Both the position numbers and the translations under genes were made by a program. A model generated the notes under the pieces. That model did not search any database, was not told where the DNA came from, and worked only from the letters and a program-made list of their open reading frames with translations. This document shows, piece by piece, positions 1-38,502 of a stretch of 64,000 bases of DNA. Numbering within the stretch: the first letter of the stretch is position 1; the number at the start of each line of letters is the position of its first letter. Source of the DNA: Owenia fusiformis (lineage: Eukaryota > Annelida > Polychaeta > Sabellida > Oweniidae); the NCBI GenBank assembly GCA_903813345.2, contig CAIIXF020000012.1:33988572-34052571 (forward strand). Reading direction: 5' to 3'.

Positions 1-97
1 TCATTACTTGCTGGTCACAACCTTACGTAAGTAGAAACTTCCTTAAGTTTAAATAATTTAAACCAGCAATTGGTACTAGAGAAATTATGCTTGTCTC

Positions 98-795
98 TAG
101 GCTTTTACTTCAGATACGCTCCATCTTGACGCTTGACTTGGTGTTGAATTATACTGGCATTTTTAGGCTTGACTTGGATGTGACATTTCTCAATCTTAAG
201 ACTTGTATTGGTATTACATTGCTTATCATGAGTTTTGACTTGATACGATATCGCTCAACTTCATTTAATTAGTCTTGTGGCACTAACCGATCTCAACTTT
301 GACTGGGCGTGACATGGATCGATCATGAGGCTTGACTAGGATGTGACATTTTTCAATTTTTATGCTTGACTTGGTGTGATATTACTCGATCTTTATGCTT
401 GACTTGGTGTGATATTACTCGATCTTTAGGCTTGACTTGGTGTGATATTACTCGATCTTTAGGCTTGACTTGGTGTGATATTACTCGATCTATGCTTGAC
501 TTGGTGTGATATTACTCGATCTTTAGGCTTGACTTGGTGTGATATTACTCGATCTTTATGCTTGACTTGGTGTGATATTACTCAATCTTTAGGCTTGACT
601 TGGTGTGATATTACTCGATCTTAAGGCTTGACTTGGTGTGATATTACTCGATATTTATGCTTGACTTGGTGTGATATTACTCGATCTTTAGGCTTGACTT
701 AGGGTGAAAAGTCTGACTTGATTAGACACTTTTCAATCCCACGGCTTGACAAGGCGTGACATTCCTCAATTACAAGGCTTGACTTGGATGGAAAT
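98..795. repeat. 33-bp minisatellite
   Basis: A tandem array whose unit contains GGCTTGACTTGGTGTGATAT and then TACTCGATCT. Units between about 355 and 715 are nearly identical and spaced 33 bases apart. The flanks (98-354 and 716-795) hold older, diverged units in which GGTGTGATAT has become GGATGTGACAT. A homogeneous centre with worn edges is typical of an array that turns over by unequal exchange or slippage. The short open frame at 87-272 lies in the degenerate edge and has no coding character. Confidence 0.95.
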
Positions 796-1628
796 TGATC
801 AAATATAGTTTTTGCCAATTATATATTCAAACATTTGTCGTTTTCTCAATTTATGAAAGTTACGAAAGTACAAAGTTACTGTAAAACTTCTAAATATGCT
901 TCATCAGGTCAGTATGACATCTGTGTTGGCGTATTTAAGTCACTACCTACACAATTGCTCATTTGAGTGGGATACACATCATTTTTTCTTAACAATCGCT
1001 AAAATTATGAATAACGATACTTGTACTTGTATAGATCAAACATGATTGGGGTCCGTATCTCTCTCAGAAGTATATTTTAGAAAGTACACTAAAACCTTTT
1101 CTGAAGAAACAAGTATGCCGAAAACAATCAAGGCATTTAAAAAGCTTTAACGTGCTTATAAACTTGGGTGTTGGGTTTGCAAACCTTTTTGGGGAGTGTA
1201 GAAAAGTCGTCTAAATAAAACGTTACAGACGGAATCCTTAAAAAGTGATTTTTAATAATTTTAACTTCAGATGTGACAAATCATCAATGATAAGAATGTC
1301 TGATCATTTTATTTTGCTGGGTTCATTTTATTACAATAAATCTAACTTACTTTTGAACTCTTATTTTGTTTTCAAAAAGAAATTAATGTCCACTATTCTA
1401 TACTTATGTTTGTGATTTATGAATAGAAAATGATAACTGAATAACGGCTATAACAGACGATGTATGTAAGTATTGAGTTCAAATATGTTTGCGCGCCTTC
1501 CCATATATAGGATTGGACTTCTTGATGCTATACTACACTCCCCTTCATAAGTATGACAATCGAAACTTTCCATGAATACCATACTAAAGTCTATCAATGT
1601 ATGAATCTTTTAATTTTGCTCCTTTGTT
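796..1628. other. Intergenic, no feature seen
   Basis: AT-rich unique sequence. I see no exon, hairpin or repeat that I can support here. Confidence 0.5.
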
Positions 1629-2141
1629 ATATTAGAGAGATTTTGCAGCTCACTTATAGCATTTTTATTTTTCACGTGTATAACGTATGAAGCGTTTGAT
1701 TATATCCTCATATTATATTGCGCAATCCTATACGTCCATAAGCTTGATATTCTTAGAGTGTCGACTTTTGGCTTGCAACCGAAGATATCTCAAGAAAAGC
1801 CGGAGTTTGCCGAAGATTTTCTTTGCAAACGAAGTTGAATGAGGGTACCACGAATGTGAAGAGGACGTCTCTAATTGGTCAAAAAGAGAGGCTTGGCATT
1901 CTCCGTCAGATTGAATCGGCAAAATTCGGCTGTATGGCTTACATTCGGTTGTATGGCTTAGCTTCGGCTGCATGACCAAACCTCGATTGAATGGAAAAGA
2001 TGCTGTCCCGATATTCTTATAGATCTTCGTCCATACGTAGAGTTGGACAATAAATGATGACGTAATCAAACGCTCCATACGTTATACGTTATACTGGAAT
2101 AATAAACAATTTACAAGTGAGTTGCGAAATCTCTCTAATAT
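1629..2141. mobile_element. Palindromic element with arms of about 80 bp
   Basis: The left end (from ATATTAGAGAGATTT at 1629) reappears in reverse complement at 2057-2141 (ending CTCTCTAATAT). The arms also share a block around GTATAACGTATG and GCGTTTGATTA. The 350-base centre is built from variants of CTTCGGCTGTATGG. The minus-strand open frame inside (1728-2078) is low-complexity and resembles no known transposase. This looks like a non-autonomous inverted-repeat transposon (MITE or foldback). I could not define a target-site duplication, so the superfamily is open. Confidence 0.75.
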
Positions 2142-3096
2142 TTCTGAAATTTATGACTTTGTAGATAAACATTTAAACATAAACAGGTTTTAATAGGTGA
2201 TTCAAAATGTGACTCCCGGTTTTCGAAATAACATAGGAGTGAGGAGAGTGTATATTTTAAAAGTAAAATATATTTTACCAGACTTATGTAAGGGAGTTTA
2301 ATATTGTATTCAATTATGAAATAATTTCTTGAAAGACAGGAACTAATAAGCACTCTGCCCGGTGAAAGCAACAAATAAACAAGTAATGTATAAATATGAA
2401 TCTGAAAAATATTTGCATTTCACCTGGAGACCATATGGAGCAATTAATAACTATTAACAGCTTCCCAAGCACATTACCAGGGGTGGTTCTAAAAATCAAC
2501 AAGGGGGGGGGATTTCAAGAATGAAAAAATATTTTCCATTTTGGGCCCCTTATAAATTGGGCCCAAATTTAGTAAATTTAAGGTATATTTTTAAAAGGCC
2601 TAGAAATAGAGAACAAGGTCCTAAAAGGCCCAGTAATCCCCAAAGAGGCCCGCTTATTTGTACCCTAAAAAACTGAGCCAAAATATTCTTGGGCACAAAT
2701 TTTTTCTGGGTTAAATGATGCCCTCAATGCTGCTAACAATAATTAAATTGATAAACGCTTCATGAAGAGAACAAACAGAAATAACAATTAAGATGCTCGT
2801 GTATTAGAGACCAAGTATACTGAAAGCTCCCTACCGCCGACGCTCCCCCCCCCCCAATCCGCCAGCCAGTGCACACATTCACAGGAAACTTGCTAAGACA
2901 TTAAACAAGAACTTAGTGTACACATATGCGTAACATATTGCAACTATTAAAGACATTGATTGGTTTACATGACAGCTATTGCATTGAAATATATGTACAG
3001 TTTAACCTATAAAGTTCAACACCTCTAAAGTAGCACACCTCCTTTGGTGGAACACGCAGTGAACATCTCCAAACTGGAACACTAGGTTTTATTGTA
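2142..3096. other. Intergenic, homopolymer C and G tracts
   Basis: No gene seen. There are G and C runs near 2506 and 2850. The short open frames are not supported by motifs or plausible splice sites. Confidence 0.5.
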
Positions 3097-3702
3097 TACA
3101 AGGTGTCAAATAAGTCCCCCCCCCTGCTACAGCCAAAACCTTAATATATGGTACCTAGTGTGATATACCATTGGAAAGAGCATCCAAAGTTAAGTTAACT
3201 CACAAACCCTCAAGTATTTTGGATAAAATTTACCTATATTTTCACTATGTCTTTTATAGTTAGTTTACCCTCCTTAAGAAGCTTTTATTGCATCAAAATG
3301 AGAAGGATATGACCTCAGAAATATGTCAAAAAGTTAACCTTTTTTCGCATTCCACTTGTAACAAAAAGGTTTCACAACTTTCCTTGCATCTCTATATTTT
3401 ACACATCTAACCCGATCCAGAAATTGGTTTAATCCATTACCATATACATATGGTGTCATTTTTAGGTCCTTTGACTTTTCTTATACCCGATTCTTAAGAC
3501 CCTGCCAAATACTCCAAATTGCCATGTTTCTAGGCCTATAGTCACCTCGCTTGATACAATGTAAAATTTTGTCAGGTTGATGTCAGATATATGCGAACCA
3601 ATGTAACTTTTGAAGACCTTTCCAATGATATATCACACTTGGTACCATATATGTTGTTTTTTTTGCTGTAGAGGGGGGACGGGACTTATTTGACACCCTG
3701 TA
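3097..3702. mobile_element. Inverted-repeat DNA element, 606 bp
   Basis: Begins TACAAGGTGTCAAATAAG and ends in the reverse complement CTTATTTGACACCCTGTA. The arms continue inward: a C-run, TGCTACAG, then TGGTACC and TGATATACCATTGGAAAG are mirrored at 3600-3690. Flanking TA and the CAGGGTG-like tip match Tc1/mariner-type MITEs, several of which occur in this window with related tips. No coding capacity remains. Confidence 0.8.
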
Positions 3703-3837
3703 GATAAAAATACAGATCGCTGCCATGTGATCAGTTCTAACTCAAATAATCCTTACTAAAAAATTTATTTCAGTGATAAAATTCAATGTACAAATGAGCA
3801 AATTCTGAGGTTATTTATGTATCGGTAGAGCATCGAT

Positions 3838-4500
3838 GTACTCGAAGATGCTTATATCACGAAGATGGCCGAAGATGTTTATATCATGAAGATGGCCAAA
3901 GATGCTTATATCACGAAGATGGCCGAGGATGTTCATATCACGAAGATGGCCGAAAATGCTTATATCACGAAGATGGCCGAAGATGTTTATATCACGAAGA
4001 TGGCCGAAGATGTTTATATCACAAAGATGGCCGAAGATGCTTATATCACGAAGATGGCCGAAGATGCTTATATCACGAAGATGGCCGAAGATGCTTATAT
4101 CACGAAGATGGCCGAAGATGCTTATATCACGATGATGGCCGAAGATGTTTATATCACGAAGATGGCCAAAGATGCTTATATCACGAAGATGGCCGAAGAT
4201 GTCTATATCACGAAGATGGCCAAAAATACTTATATCACGAAGATGGCCGAAGATGTTTATGTCACGAAAATGGCCGAGGATGTTAATATCACGAAGATGG
4301 CCGAAGAGGTTTATATCACGAAGATGGCCAAAAATGCTTATATCACGAAGATGGCCGAAGATGTTTATGTCACGAAAATGGCCGAGGATGTTCATATCAC
4401 GAAGATGGCCGAAAATGCTTATATCACGAAGATGGCCGAAGATGTTTATATCACGAAGATGGCCGAAGATTTTGTTATCACGAAAATAGCCTAAGATTCT
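3838..4500. repeat. 27-bp minisatellite open in several frames
   Basis: About 24 tandem copies of a 27-base unit (ATGGCCGAAGATG, then CTTATATCACGAAG). Because 27 is a multiple of three and the unit lacks stops in several frames, open frames of 209 codons (+) and 233 codons (-) arise, each encoding a 9-residue repeat such as KMAEDAYIT. I see no flanking splice signals, signal peptide or non-repeat coding sequence, so I call it a minisatellite. Point variants (AAAGATG, CGAGGATG, GTCACGAAAATG) recur in the same order at two places, which indicates duplication of multi-unit blocks. Confidence 0.9.
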
Positions 4501-5590
4501 CCAAGGAACCAATCAAATTCTTTGAAAGGGTAGGGCTTGATATTCGGCCATCTTCGGTCGTAGCCAAAAATCGTCACCCTTTACGTTTCAACACTTTCTT
4601 CTTATATTGCTGTTCATTCCGCCTTTTGCAGTTTAATTTCATAAGGCCGGTTGGTGCCTTAGTAAATATTAATTGTAATGAAGTGAATGATTTGATGGGG
4701 GACCTATCAGTCCCATATCAGTAATTGATTTATGTCATAATATTTGCCTTTATCGAGTTCTACTTTAACGAGGCAATATTTATGTGATAACGGAAATATG
4801 GGAAAACTTACCACAGAATTGCATCAAAACCTTCGCTGCGTTTCTTTAGTTAACTTCACTTGACTTGTGGTTCTAAAATTTGCTTTCTGATTTAAATTCA
4901 TTAAATTTTAAAGGCCCCATATAAAGTTTAAACAACTTTAGGTTTTTTAAAGCTAGTGAATGACTTTTCCAAGAATAAACATGGTATGGGGCAAGAAGAA
5001 ATAAATCTCAGTTGGCCGTGATAACAAATGAAATAATATCCATGCAAAACAATTAATTAGTAATACAGTTATCATCCAAGAAAGTAAGATAAATATTCCG
5101 GGAGATTATTCGGGGTCAAAGCAGTGAAGTAAATCAAGTTTAGGATGAAGTAATGAATTGGATTACGTGATCTCGAAGATAACAGTCTCGCGTCTCCCCG
5201 TCCCCTGTGTATGTTTTGCAATGAATTGTAAAGCAACGATTTGAATATACATGTTCTGCATAACTGAACTCCCAATGGTATTGATACTATTCCCGGAATT
5301 GATATTTATGCATTTTGTAATTTGTGCAAAATATTTCCCATTTTGTTTTATAACAACAGGTTGATATAATTTACAATTTTCCTCAGTCCCTCGGCGTGTT
5401 CTTCTATATAAATCCTAATCAGTGAAATATCTATAGAAGCTCAGAACATTTTGACATAATGATTATGTCGACTCAAGATTTAAGAGATTTTGCATACTGA
5501 CAACCTGTTGACAATGGTTGCACGGGAACACACAAAAGGTTTTTGAAAAACAAAAGCAATCAAATAAATCATTCTTAAAACTTCTTGTAA
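4501..5590. other. Intergenic, no feature seen
   Basis: AT-rich sequence without recognised exons or repeats. A short ATTCGGCCATCTTCGG near 4541 echoes the neighbouring minisatellite unit. Confidence 0.5.
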
Positions 5591-6000
5591 AGGCTTTGTC
5601 CCCTTTCGGTTTTGTCTCTGCTTAATTGTCTGCGGTTGTCCCGTGGACATCATCGGACAATGTCCGACGTTGTCCTATTTTGTCCGGCGATGTCTGGATT
5701 GCAGCGCCATTTTGTCAGAAAATGGTCATATGATCGTCACGTAATAAAATGGCCCTCATTTGTCCGGTAATGTCCATTGAAAAGAATTAACATGTTCATT
5801 CTTTTCGTGGGACAAAAATGGACATAAAGCTAGCCGTACACCAATGGGACACGATGAGACATCAGGGGAGCTTTAGAGTAAAATATTTTCATGGGACATG
5901 AACGGACAAGCTCGGACATTTACATGGGACATTGTCCCTCGTTGTCCCCTTTTGTCCCGTATTGTCCGCGAGACATTGTCTCTTTATGCGTAATTGTGTA
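5590..6000. repeat. GTCC-word element A with ACATGTTCATTC core
   Basis: A 400-base stretch saturated with short words of the type TGTCC, GTCCC, GGACA and GGGACA on both strands, so it can fold back on itself in many registers. Near its middle are three non-repetitive anchors: GGTCATATGATCGTCA (about 5724), AATTAACATGTTCATTCTTT (about 5785) and TACACCAATGGGAC (about 5838). The same anchors, with different words between them, occur at 58110-58545. The structure suggests a foldback or MITE family that evolves by amplifying short words; the class is unknown to me. Confidence 0.7.
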
Positions 6001-6907
6001 ATTCCTTCAAACTTCAAACATTATCCATATGAAATATGATGCCAAAAGAATAAAAATTGATGATATGAGAGCAAGAGTTTAAAGACTTTTTGGACAATCC
6101 TCGTATGTGGATACCAATACGAGTACTACATATAAATTCATGTTTTCGATACAAGTATACTTTAATCTATAAACACTAGTTACGTTGCCATTAATATAGG
6201 CCTACAATAGTTTATGCAAAACAAATAATGGTAGGAAATGAAAGAGCTTGGGAACCCGTAGTATTAGTTGTGGAATTATTTTATTGAAACAGATGGCTGC
6301 TGCCGTTATTCTAATGACCCTTGCTTATATTTGTTTACGAAACACTTATGCTATCTGAGAACCATGTATCATAATTTTCTTTTTCTTGGACTTTATTCTC
6401 CCATTTCTCTTACTACTCACAAATTCCACGGCACGAATAGCTGGGTTTATTTTGTACGTCATTTTGCATCGAGACCCTAAAATCTCATGGATGGGGAAAG
6501 CCAATAACATATAAAATAATATACTTATAACAAATTGCGTTCTTTATTGTTGCAATTATAATGTTAACATAATCATATGGTTTATGCCATGGTCTAGGTA
6601 TTAATAAATTAATGAGATAATCAACAGAAGTTTAATCTTCGTTTGATTCATTCTGATGGAGCTTAACGAGTTACCCTCAAAGGAGTTCCGACTGATAAAA
6701 TATGTTTTATAAGTTCGTTTGACAACATAGATTTCGAATTCAGGTCTGGTTAATTTAATGTTATCATGTTGCCCTAATTATTTCCTAAACATTTCCATTT
6801 CTTTGTGTAACAAACATGAGCGAACAAATGCTAATCGATTTTACAGCGAAATACCAAATATTGGTGAGGTATTCCACACGGTGTTCTATAAGAAGTAATT
6901 TTTATAT
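6001..6907. other. Intergenic, no feature seen
   Basis: AT-rich sequence. The 70-codon open frame at 6268-6480 has no recognisable motif and no convincing splice context. Confidence 0.5.
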
Positions 6908-7037
6908 AGCCTAATTTTTGCCAGGTTCGGAAAATGTAATGTCGGAAATATTATCTATATAATGCTATCCTATGGGAAGTTTTGTCATTAGGAAAATTAA
7001 AATTAGGAACATGATGACATTTGACCATTGGGAAGTA
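6908..7037. mobile_element. Truncated copy of the ACTGTATAAGTGG MITE
   Basis: Contains the family core TTTTTGCCAGGTTCGGAAAA, followed by ATGTCGGAAATA and GTCATTAGGAAAATTAAAA. It matches the longer copies at 11588-11796, 32162-32353 and 48209-48415. Both outer ends are missing or badly diverged. Confidence 0.75.
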
Positions 7038-8895
7038 TTTAGGCCTAAGTACGCAGTTAGATCCCTCCGCTAAGTGGAGTGGACAAAATTCATGTTTAAA
7101 ACTGTGAATATAGTTCCTGAAAGTACTCTGCAGCGCCATCTTGAATTAAAATGTGACAGTGATGCATGTTGAATTGTTGAAATAACGTGTATTATGATCA
7201 AAATTATCATGGAAAATGAACATATTTATATTGTAACATTGTGACATGCACTGTTTGATCAGATTCATACGCCAATTTCTAAGAAATTTGTATAGATGGC
7301 GGGAACAGCAGGTCAGAACTTTTGCTTTCTATAACTAAATCTTTTTTAATTTTTTTTCACTGGCCTGGAACTTATTGTTCTTAGAAATGGTATACGTGGT
7401 TGATCTTCTAAATCTTGGAATCGTACGATGACCGATAGCTATTGGATAACAATGTCTGTTTTAAATGTGCACTTCCAACTTAATCCGCTTGCTTCACATA
7501 GCATATTCTACATTGTCTACATTCTACATCCATGGTCATACATTGACATGATATACATAGAAACATAGAAATAGTCTAGACAATAATTTAGACAGTATCG
7601 ATACGTTATCGTTTCGCTATAGCTGGAGGAAACAAACGTCACTGCTCGAAGATCCTTCAAAATAGTCTACAACAAAACAAGAATCAGTCAATCAATTTGA
7701 TTCATCCCCGAAACATTATATGAACGATTAGCTCATTTTGACCATGTTACGTTGACGTTCGTCGCCTTCACGTACCAGTCGACCCAGTACAATGAACACA
7801 AGTAATAAGTGTATGGAGTGGTTCCTGTTTCCATAGGGTTGACCTTCAATAATTCCAATAATACTGGCATGGGTATCAGATAAAGCAGGCCAATCCTTCA
7901 ACAACGCCAGACAAATTATGCAATTTCTGGGCAAATGAAATGTCACAATTGTTTGTTTTAAACTATCAGTCAAAAGCGCTCTACGCAATCGAACTAGAAT
8001 CTTGATAGTTTGCTACAAGCGGAAGCCCCTGGCCAGAATTTTTTTCAAAATCATGCAATGCCAAAAAGCCCCCCCCCCCACCCCCCGGGAAAAAGCTCCG
8101 TGTCATCCTGTATGAATAACAATCTGGATTGTGTTAATGAACGATCGAGATAAATGGCGGTATAAATTACTTTTACAGATGGAAATCATTACTCAGACAT
8201 TTTTCTACATTTTTCTCTATAAACCATAATTTCTGATGTCTAGTGTGGTTAATTTTGGGAATTTGCTAGTTGATACAAGGCATGTGTATTGTTGAGAAAA
8301 ACATCGGCATGGAAAACTATTTTTCATGCTCTCAATATATCTTTCATACTCATAACTTTATAAAAGTTTCTGTTCACGTTTCTACAAAATTGTTGTGCTA
8401 GTTTCTGGCCATATCAGGGTGTAGTGAGATGTAATTTTCCACATATTTATCCGAGATTTTTCCATCGCATTTTTTTCACGTGTATACTTGTACTTAATCT
8501 ATCTTCTAAAGGCTGAATATGACATATAGAGGGCGAAAAATTGCAAGCAACGTGTACAATTGACCTACCAATCTTTTTCAAAGTTATCTATTCAATGTGC
8601 AAAAATGTTTAAATTTTCCACGAATGACAAATATGAATATCTATATATGAATGTAAAAAACTGGAACACAGAATAAATTCATTATGGGATCTTTGAAGAA
8701 AAGACACGATAAGGAATGCAATAAAAATATTTTCAAAAGAAAATGATTTTTGAAAAAGTCATTCGCTAGAACATAAAACATTTCTGGTCATTTTACCTGT
8801 TCGTTACCCTATTCTCATTGTGATTTATAAGTGTGTTCGAGCACTCGATTACCAGTGATACATTATCATTACGGACAATTAGCTGAAATTCCGAG
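7038..8895. other. Intergenic; worn CCCGTAGCC-type repeat at about 8020-8080
   Basis: Mostly featureless. At 8020-8080, CCCCTGGCCAGAATTTTTTTC followed by a long C run resembles the repeat at 39024-39210. A minus-strand open frame of 86 codons at 7728-7988 has fairly protein-like composition, but I recognise no family and could not extend it by splicing. Confidence 0.4.
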
Positions 8896-9450
8896 TCAAA
8901 CATGACCGTGCTCTATTCGAATTTCTCAACCAATCAGAATGCAGCATAGCCAATATAGAACGTTCTCTAATTCTCCATAGATGCACGACCATGCTCTATT
9001 CAATCCGCAATTTGCATTGTTTTGAGTGACGTCACATCTCAGCTGCACATCTAGGGCTCTGTCCGGGGATAGCTGTTCTTTTTTACTCCCTTATTTATTT
9101 TTATTTTATCAACACCCCATGTTTGCATAGGCCTACACCGTATAAAATCTAAAACGGGGAGTAAAATAGAACAACCCAAACAAATTCTAAAATTTTTCCG
9201 GCCGACTTCAGAATCTTGACAGCATGGGTATTCTTCCTTCATGCCCGTTCCACAGACACGGCTTTTACTAATTTTTATGTTTGAATCGGAATAAATAATG
9301 ATAGGCCATTCAATATGGTGAAATTCAGCACTCGTTGGACAGAATGTTAGTACAAATGCACTCACCTTCGGTTCGTGCTTTGTACAACATTCTGTCCAAC
9401 TCGTGCTGAATTTCACCATATTGAATGGCCTATCATTATTTATTCCTTAA
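8896..9450. mobile_element. Two-copy 540-bp element, copy 1
   Basis: The whole segment recurs in opposite orientation at 43921-44463. Both copies share the outer AACCAATCAGAATGCAGCAT block, a GTGACGTCACATCTCAGCTG block and a hairpin made of TGATAGGCCATTCAATATGG and its complement, with a loop around CACCTTCGGTTCGTG (here about 9297-9440). The hairpin at only one end and the lack of coding sequence suggest a non-autonomous transposon of a class I cannot name. The inner blocks differ between copies by short indels. Confidence 0.8.
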
Positions 9451-9777
9451 GTCAAATCTGTCATTTTAATATAATTTCGAGGACCTTGTTAAGTATAAGT
9501 ACTTTCTAGATATACATTAGCAAATCAGCACTTATTTGAAAAGTCATTAATCAAAAATGGATGCTAATGAATTTGATAATTGTACGTTGAGATTGATTTA
9601 TTTCCTTTTGAGCAAATATTTTCCGGAGGCAATTAAGCAATATTTGTGAGTACAATTTTCATTTACGCGTTGTAATAAGGTATGTTGACATTGTATTTGT
9701 TAATGCTTGGCATAAAATATAAATAGTATCCCATACCTACTAAAGTTCTAGGTACATTACGTGCGGGGGTTTATAGT

Positions 9778-10286
9778 ACAGGGTGGTCAAAAATGGAAAC
9801 CCTTACACCATTTTTCTTATATCTTTTGTCATTTTAAGAAATAACTTCCTGATATTTTACACATTTGTATGTATCAATTTCCTACCAGTCTACTTTATTT
9901 CATGACCATCGAAAAACCTGCACTCGTCGTCCAAAATGTCCCTACCTTGTGGGGATATATGGAAAAGATAGAGTGTATGAGAATGACCTCAGGACAATTG
10001 CAAACCTCAAAAGTGAGATCATCCGTGTCATGAGGCCATACCTAATAAGGAATGCATCCGGGCCATTGACAACTGTGCAGGTTTGCCTACAGCGCGATGA
10101 TGGCCAAACCTGAAGCATGTTATTCAAAGTGCTGTAAAATTGTGACTATCAGTCTGATTGTCATGAAATATGGCAGGGTGGTATGAAGTTGATGATCTAC
10201 AAATGTGTTAAATACCATTCAATAAATTTTCAAAATGAAAAAGATATAAGGAAATTGCAGGGTTTCCATTTTTTGACCACCCTGTA
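9778..10286. mobile_element. Tc1/mariner-type MITE, CAGGGTGGTCAAAAA family, copy 1
   Basis: Starts TACAGGGTGGTCAAAAATGG and ends CCATTTTTTGACCACCCTGTA. The terminal repeats are long: inner blocks such as CTTATATCTTTTGTCATTTT and ACACATTTGTA also reappear inverted near the right end. TA flanks and the CAGGGTG tip point to Tc1/mariner. A second copy lies at 27802-28318. No transposase remains. Confidence 0.85.
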
Positions 10287-11443
10287 TATTTTAGTATATA
10301 GGGAGAGGGATGGCTATTCCTTATAAGCTAGTACTCCGCTATCGACGAGGTCCGGAAAATATACCTTTGGATTTCTCTGATATCAAATTCAAAACTTTAA
10401 ATTAAATTTTTAACGATCTTAAAAAGGTATATAAAGCTTGTATTTTGCATCTTAATTTTGTTCCTTAATTATAAAACTTTGGACATTTGCACAAATTTAA
10501 TGATATCTTGAACCGCCAATCATAAATAGAGTTTGATACATGTACGTGATTTAAAGGGGAATTCCTATTGCTAAACTTATGGAGGGGAGTGTATATTTGT
10601 TTAATTGTAGCTATCAGCTTATAAAATGATAATAAGAACAGTCGAATAATAAGCCATAATTGTTTGATTCTATTTTGGTACTTAGAAACATTGCAGATTA
10701 CCATAGAAACCGTGGAAATATTTATCTTATGCTAAAGTAGCCTTTCGTGTACGGCTTAAAGGCGTCATTGACCATATCTATAAATTTCAAATGTAAAAAT
10801 GAAATAAAAGTGCAAGATTGCAATTTGTACAAATACCGGACCGGGGATTACTTCTGTTTGGGATCAATAGTCCAAAGCTGCCGCAGATTTTGACGACAGG
10901 TTAATTGGAATGATAGAAGGTCTGTTGATCATCAAATATTACGATCATATTTTATTTCCTGATAACGACGAAGAAGCCAAATATGGTCAGGAAGACTGCT
11001 TAATTAATGGCTATGTATTTTCTTGATTTCAATAAGTACATTTTTACATTGCGAGATAGTATTGGTATATACTAAAATGCCTCTCTGCTTAGACCTAAAG
11101 TGGCCAGATAATATCCCAGAATTGTTTTTTGATATTGCTTTGATCTTTATACAACTTTAATCCAATATATCAGTTGAAATGGTACATTATACCAAAATAC
11201 CAATTTGGCAATATTACTTCAATCTCTAAATAAATGAGTATGTCAAAATAAGTTAAAGTAGAATATACAAAATGTCACTTGCAAACTCATGTCGGATATT
11301 TTTCTACATTATAATCAAAGTATGCGACAAAAGCTATTGCAGGGTACAATTGAATTCCATTCTCCATGATTCAAAAGGAGGCTGACTCGAACATTGAATT
11401 AGGTCTTTTATATAATATTATACTGATACTGATATATTTCCAG
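10287..11443. other. No feature seen (probably upstream intron of the cyclase)
   Basis: AT-rich sequence. The exon just upstream of 11444 should lie in this stretch or further left, but I found no stretch that reads as the first part of an ANF-receptor domain. Confidence 0.4.
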
Positions 11444-37781
<26,338 letters not shown>

Positions 37782-38502
37782 AACAGAAAATTGTAAAATT
37801 GAAAATTGTAAAATGACTTAATATTAACTGATCTCTCATTCATATTGAAATTAAAGTCTCACTTTCTTACATTCTGTCCTGAGGAAGGGGGTGGCTTTGC
37901 TTATTTCCCATATGCGCTCATTTTGGCATTGTGTTATCGTAGCTCTATACCTGACCATATATCTTATGCAAATTTTTACCTCCCTTATGTTAACTCAAAC
38001 TTGCAATTTCCTCAATGGACTCAAAGAATCTCATTTTACTATATGTGATGCTATTTGCTGCAACAGAATGTCGACAAACTGAACTGTATGTGACATGAAA
38101 AATGTAGTAATCCATTTCTGTTGTACAATCTCACAAATATAAGCATATCATTATTAATATATACTACTATAAATATATACTAACGTTTTTGTTCTAATTG
38201 GTGTTTAAACGATAGGATCGACACATTGAATTTAGATTTATATTATTTCCATTATCTAGGCCTGCAGAAGAGAGGTTTGAATCGATCCTATTACAGGTCG
38301 AATTTTCAGCCGACACTTCGGCTTGTTTATGTTTTCATTGGAGAAATGCTGCAATATGTATCTCCATATAGAACCTTTCCAATTTGAAATGTGTGACCTT
38401 GGAATTTCTTTATTACAATAGCATAAATCGGTAATTATTTTTAACATCATTTTATAAACTGTATAAATGGTACGTAAGCATTTGTTCAAATAAAATGTTA
38501 GC
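37782..38502. other. Convergent intergenic region
   Basis: About 720 bases between the cyclase stop and the stop of the minus-strand gene. It should hold both 3' untranslated regions. The only signal I can point to is ATTAAA at 37850 (+). Confidence 0.5.

Noticed and set aside
98-795. CRISPR-like array
   Set aside because: Units are contiguous without unique spacers, and the genome is eukaryotic; it is a minisatellite.
3811-4512. Long repeat-coding frames on both strands
   Set aside because: The 27-base unit simply lacks stops. No splice sites, signal peptide or unique coding flank.
7728-7988. Minus-strand 86-codon frame with protein-like composition
   Set aside because: I could not match it to a family or extend it with consistent splice phases.
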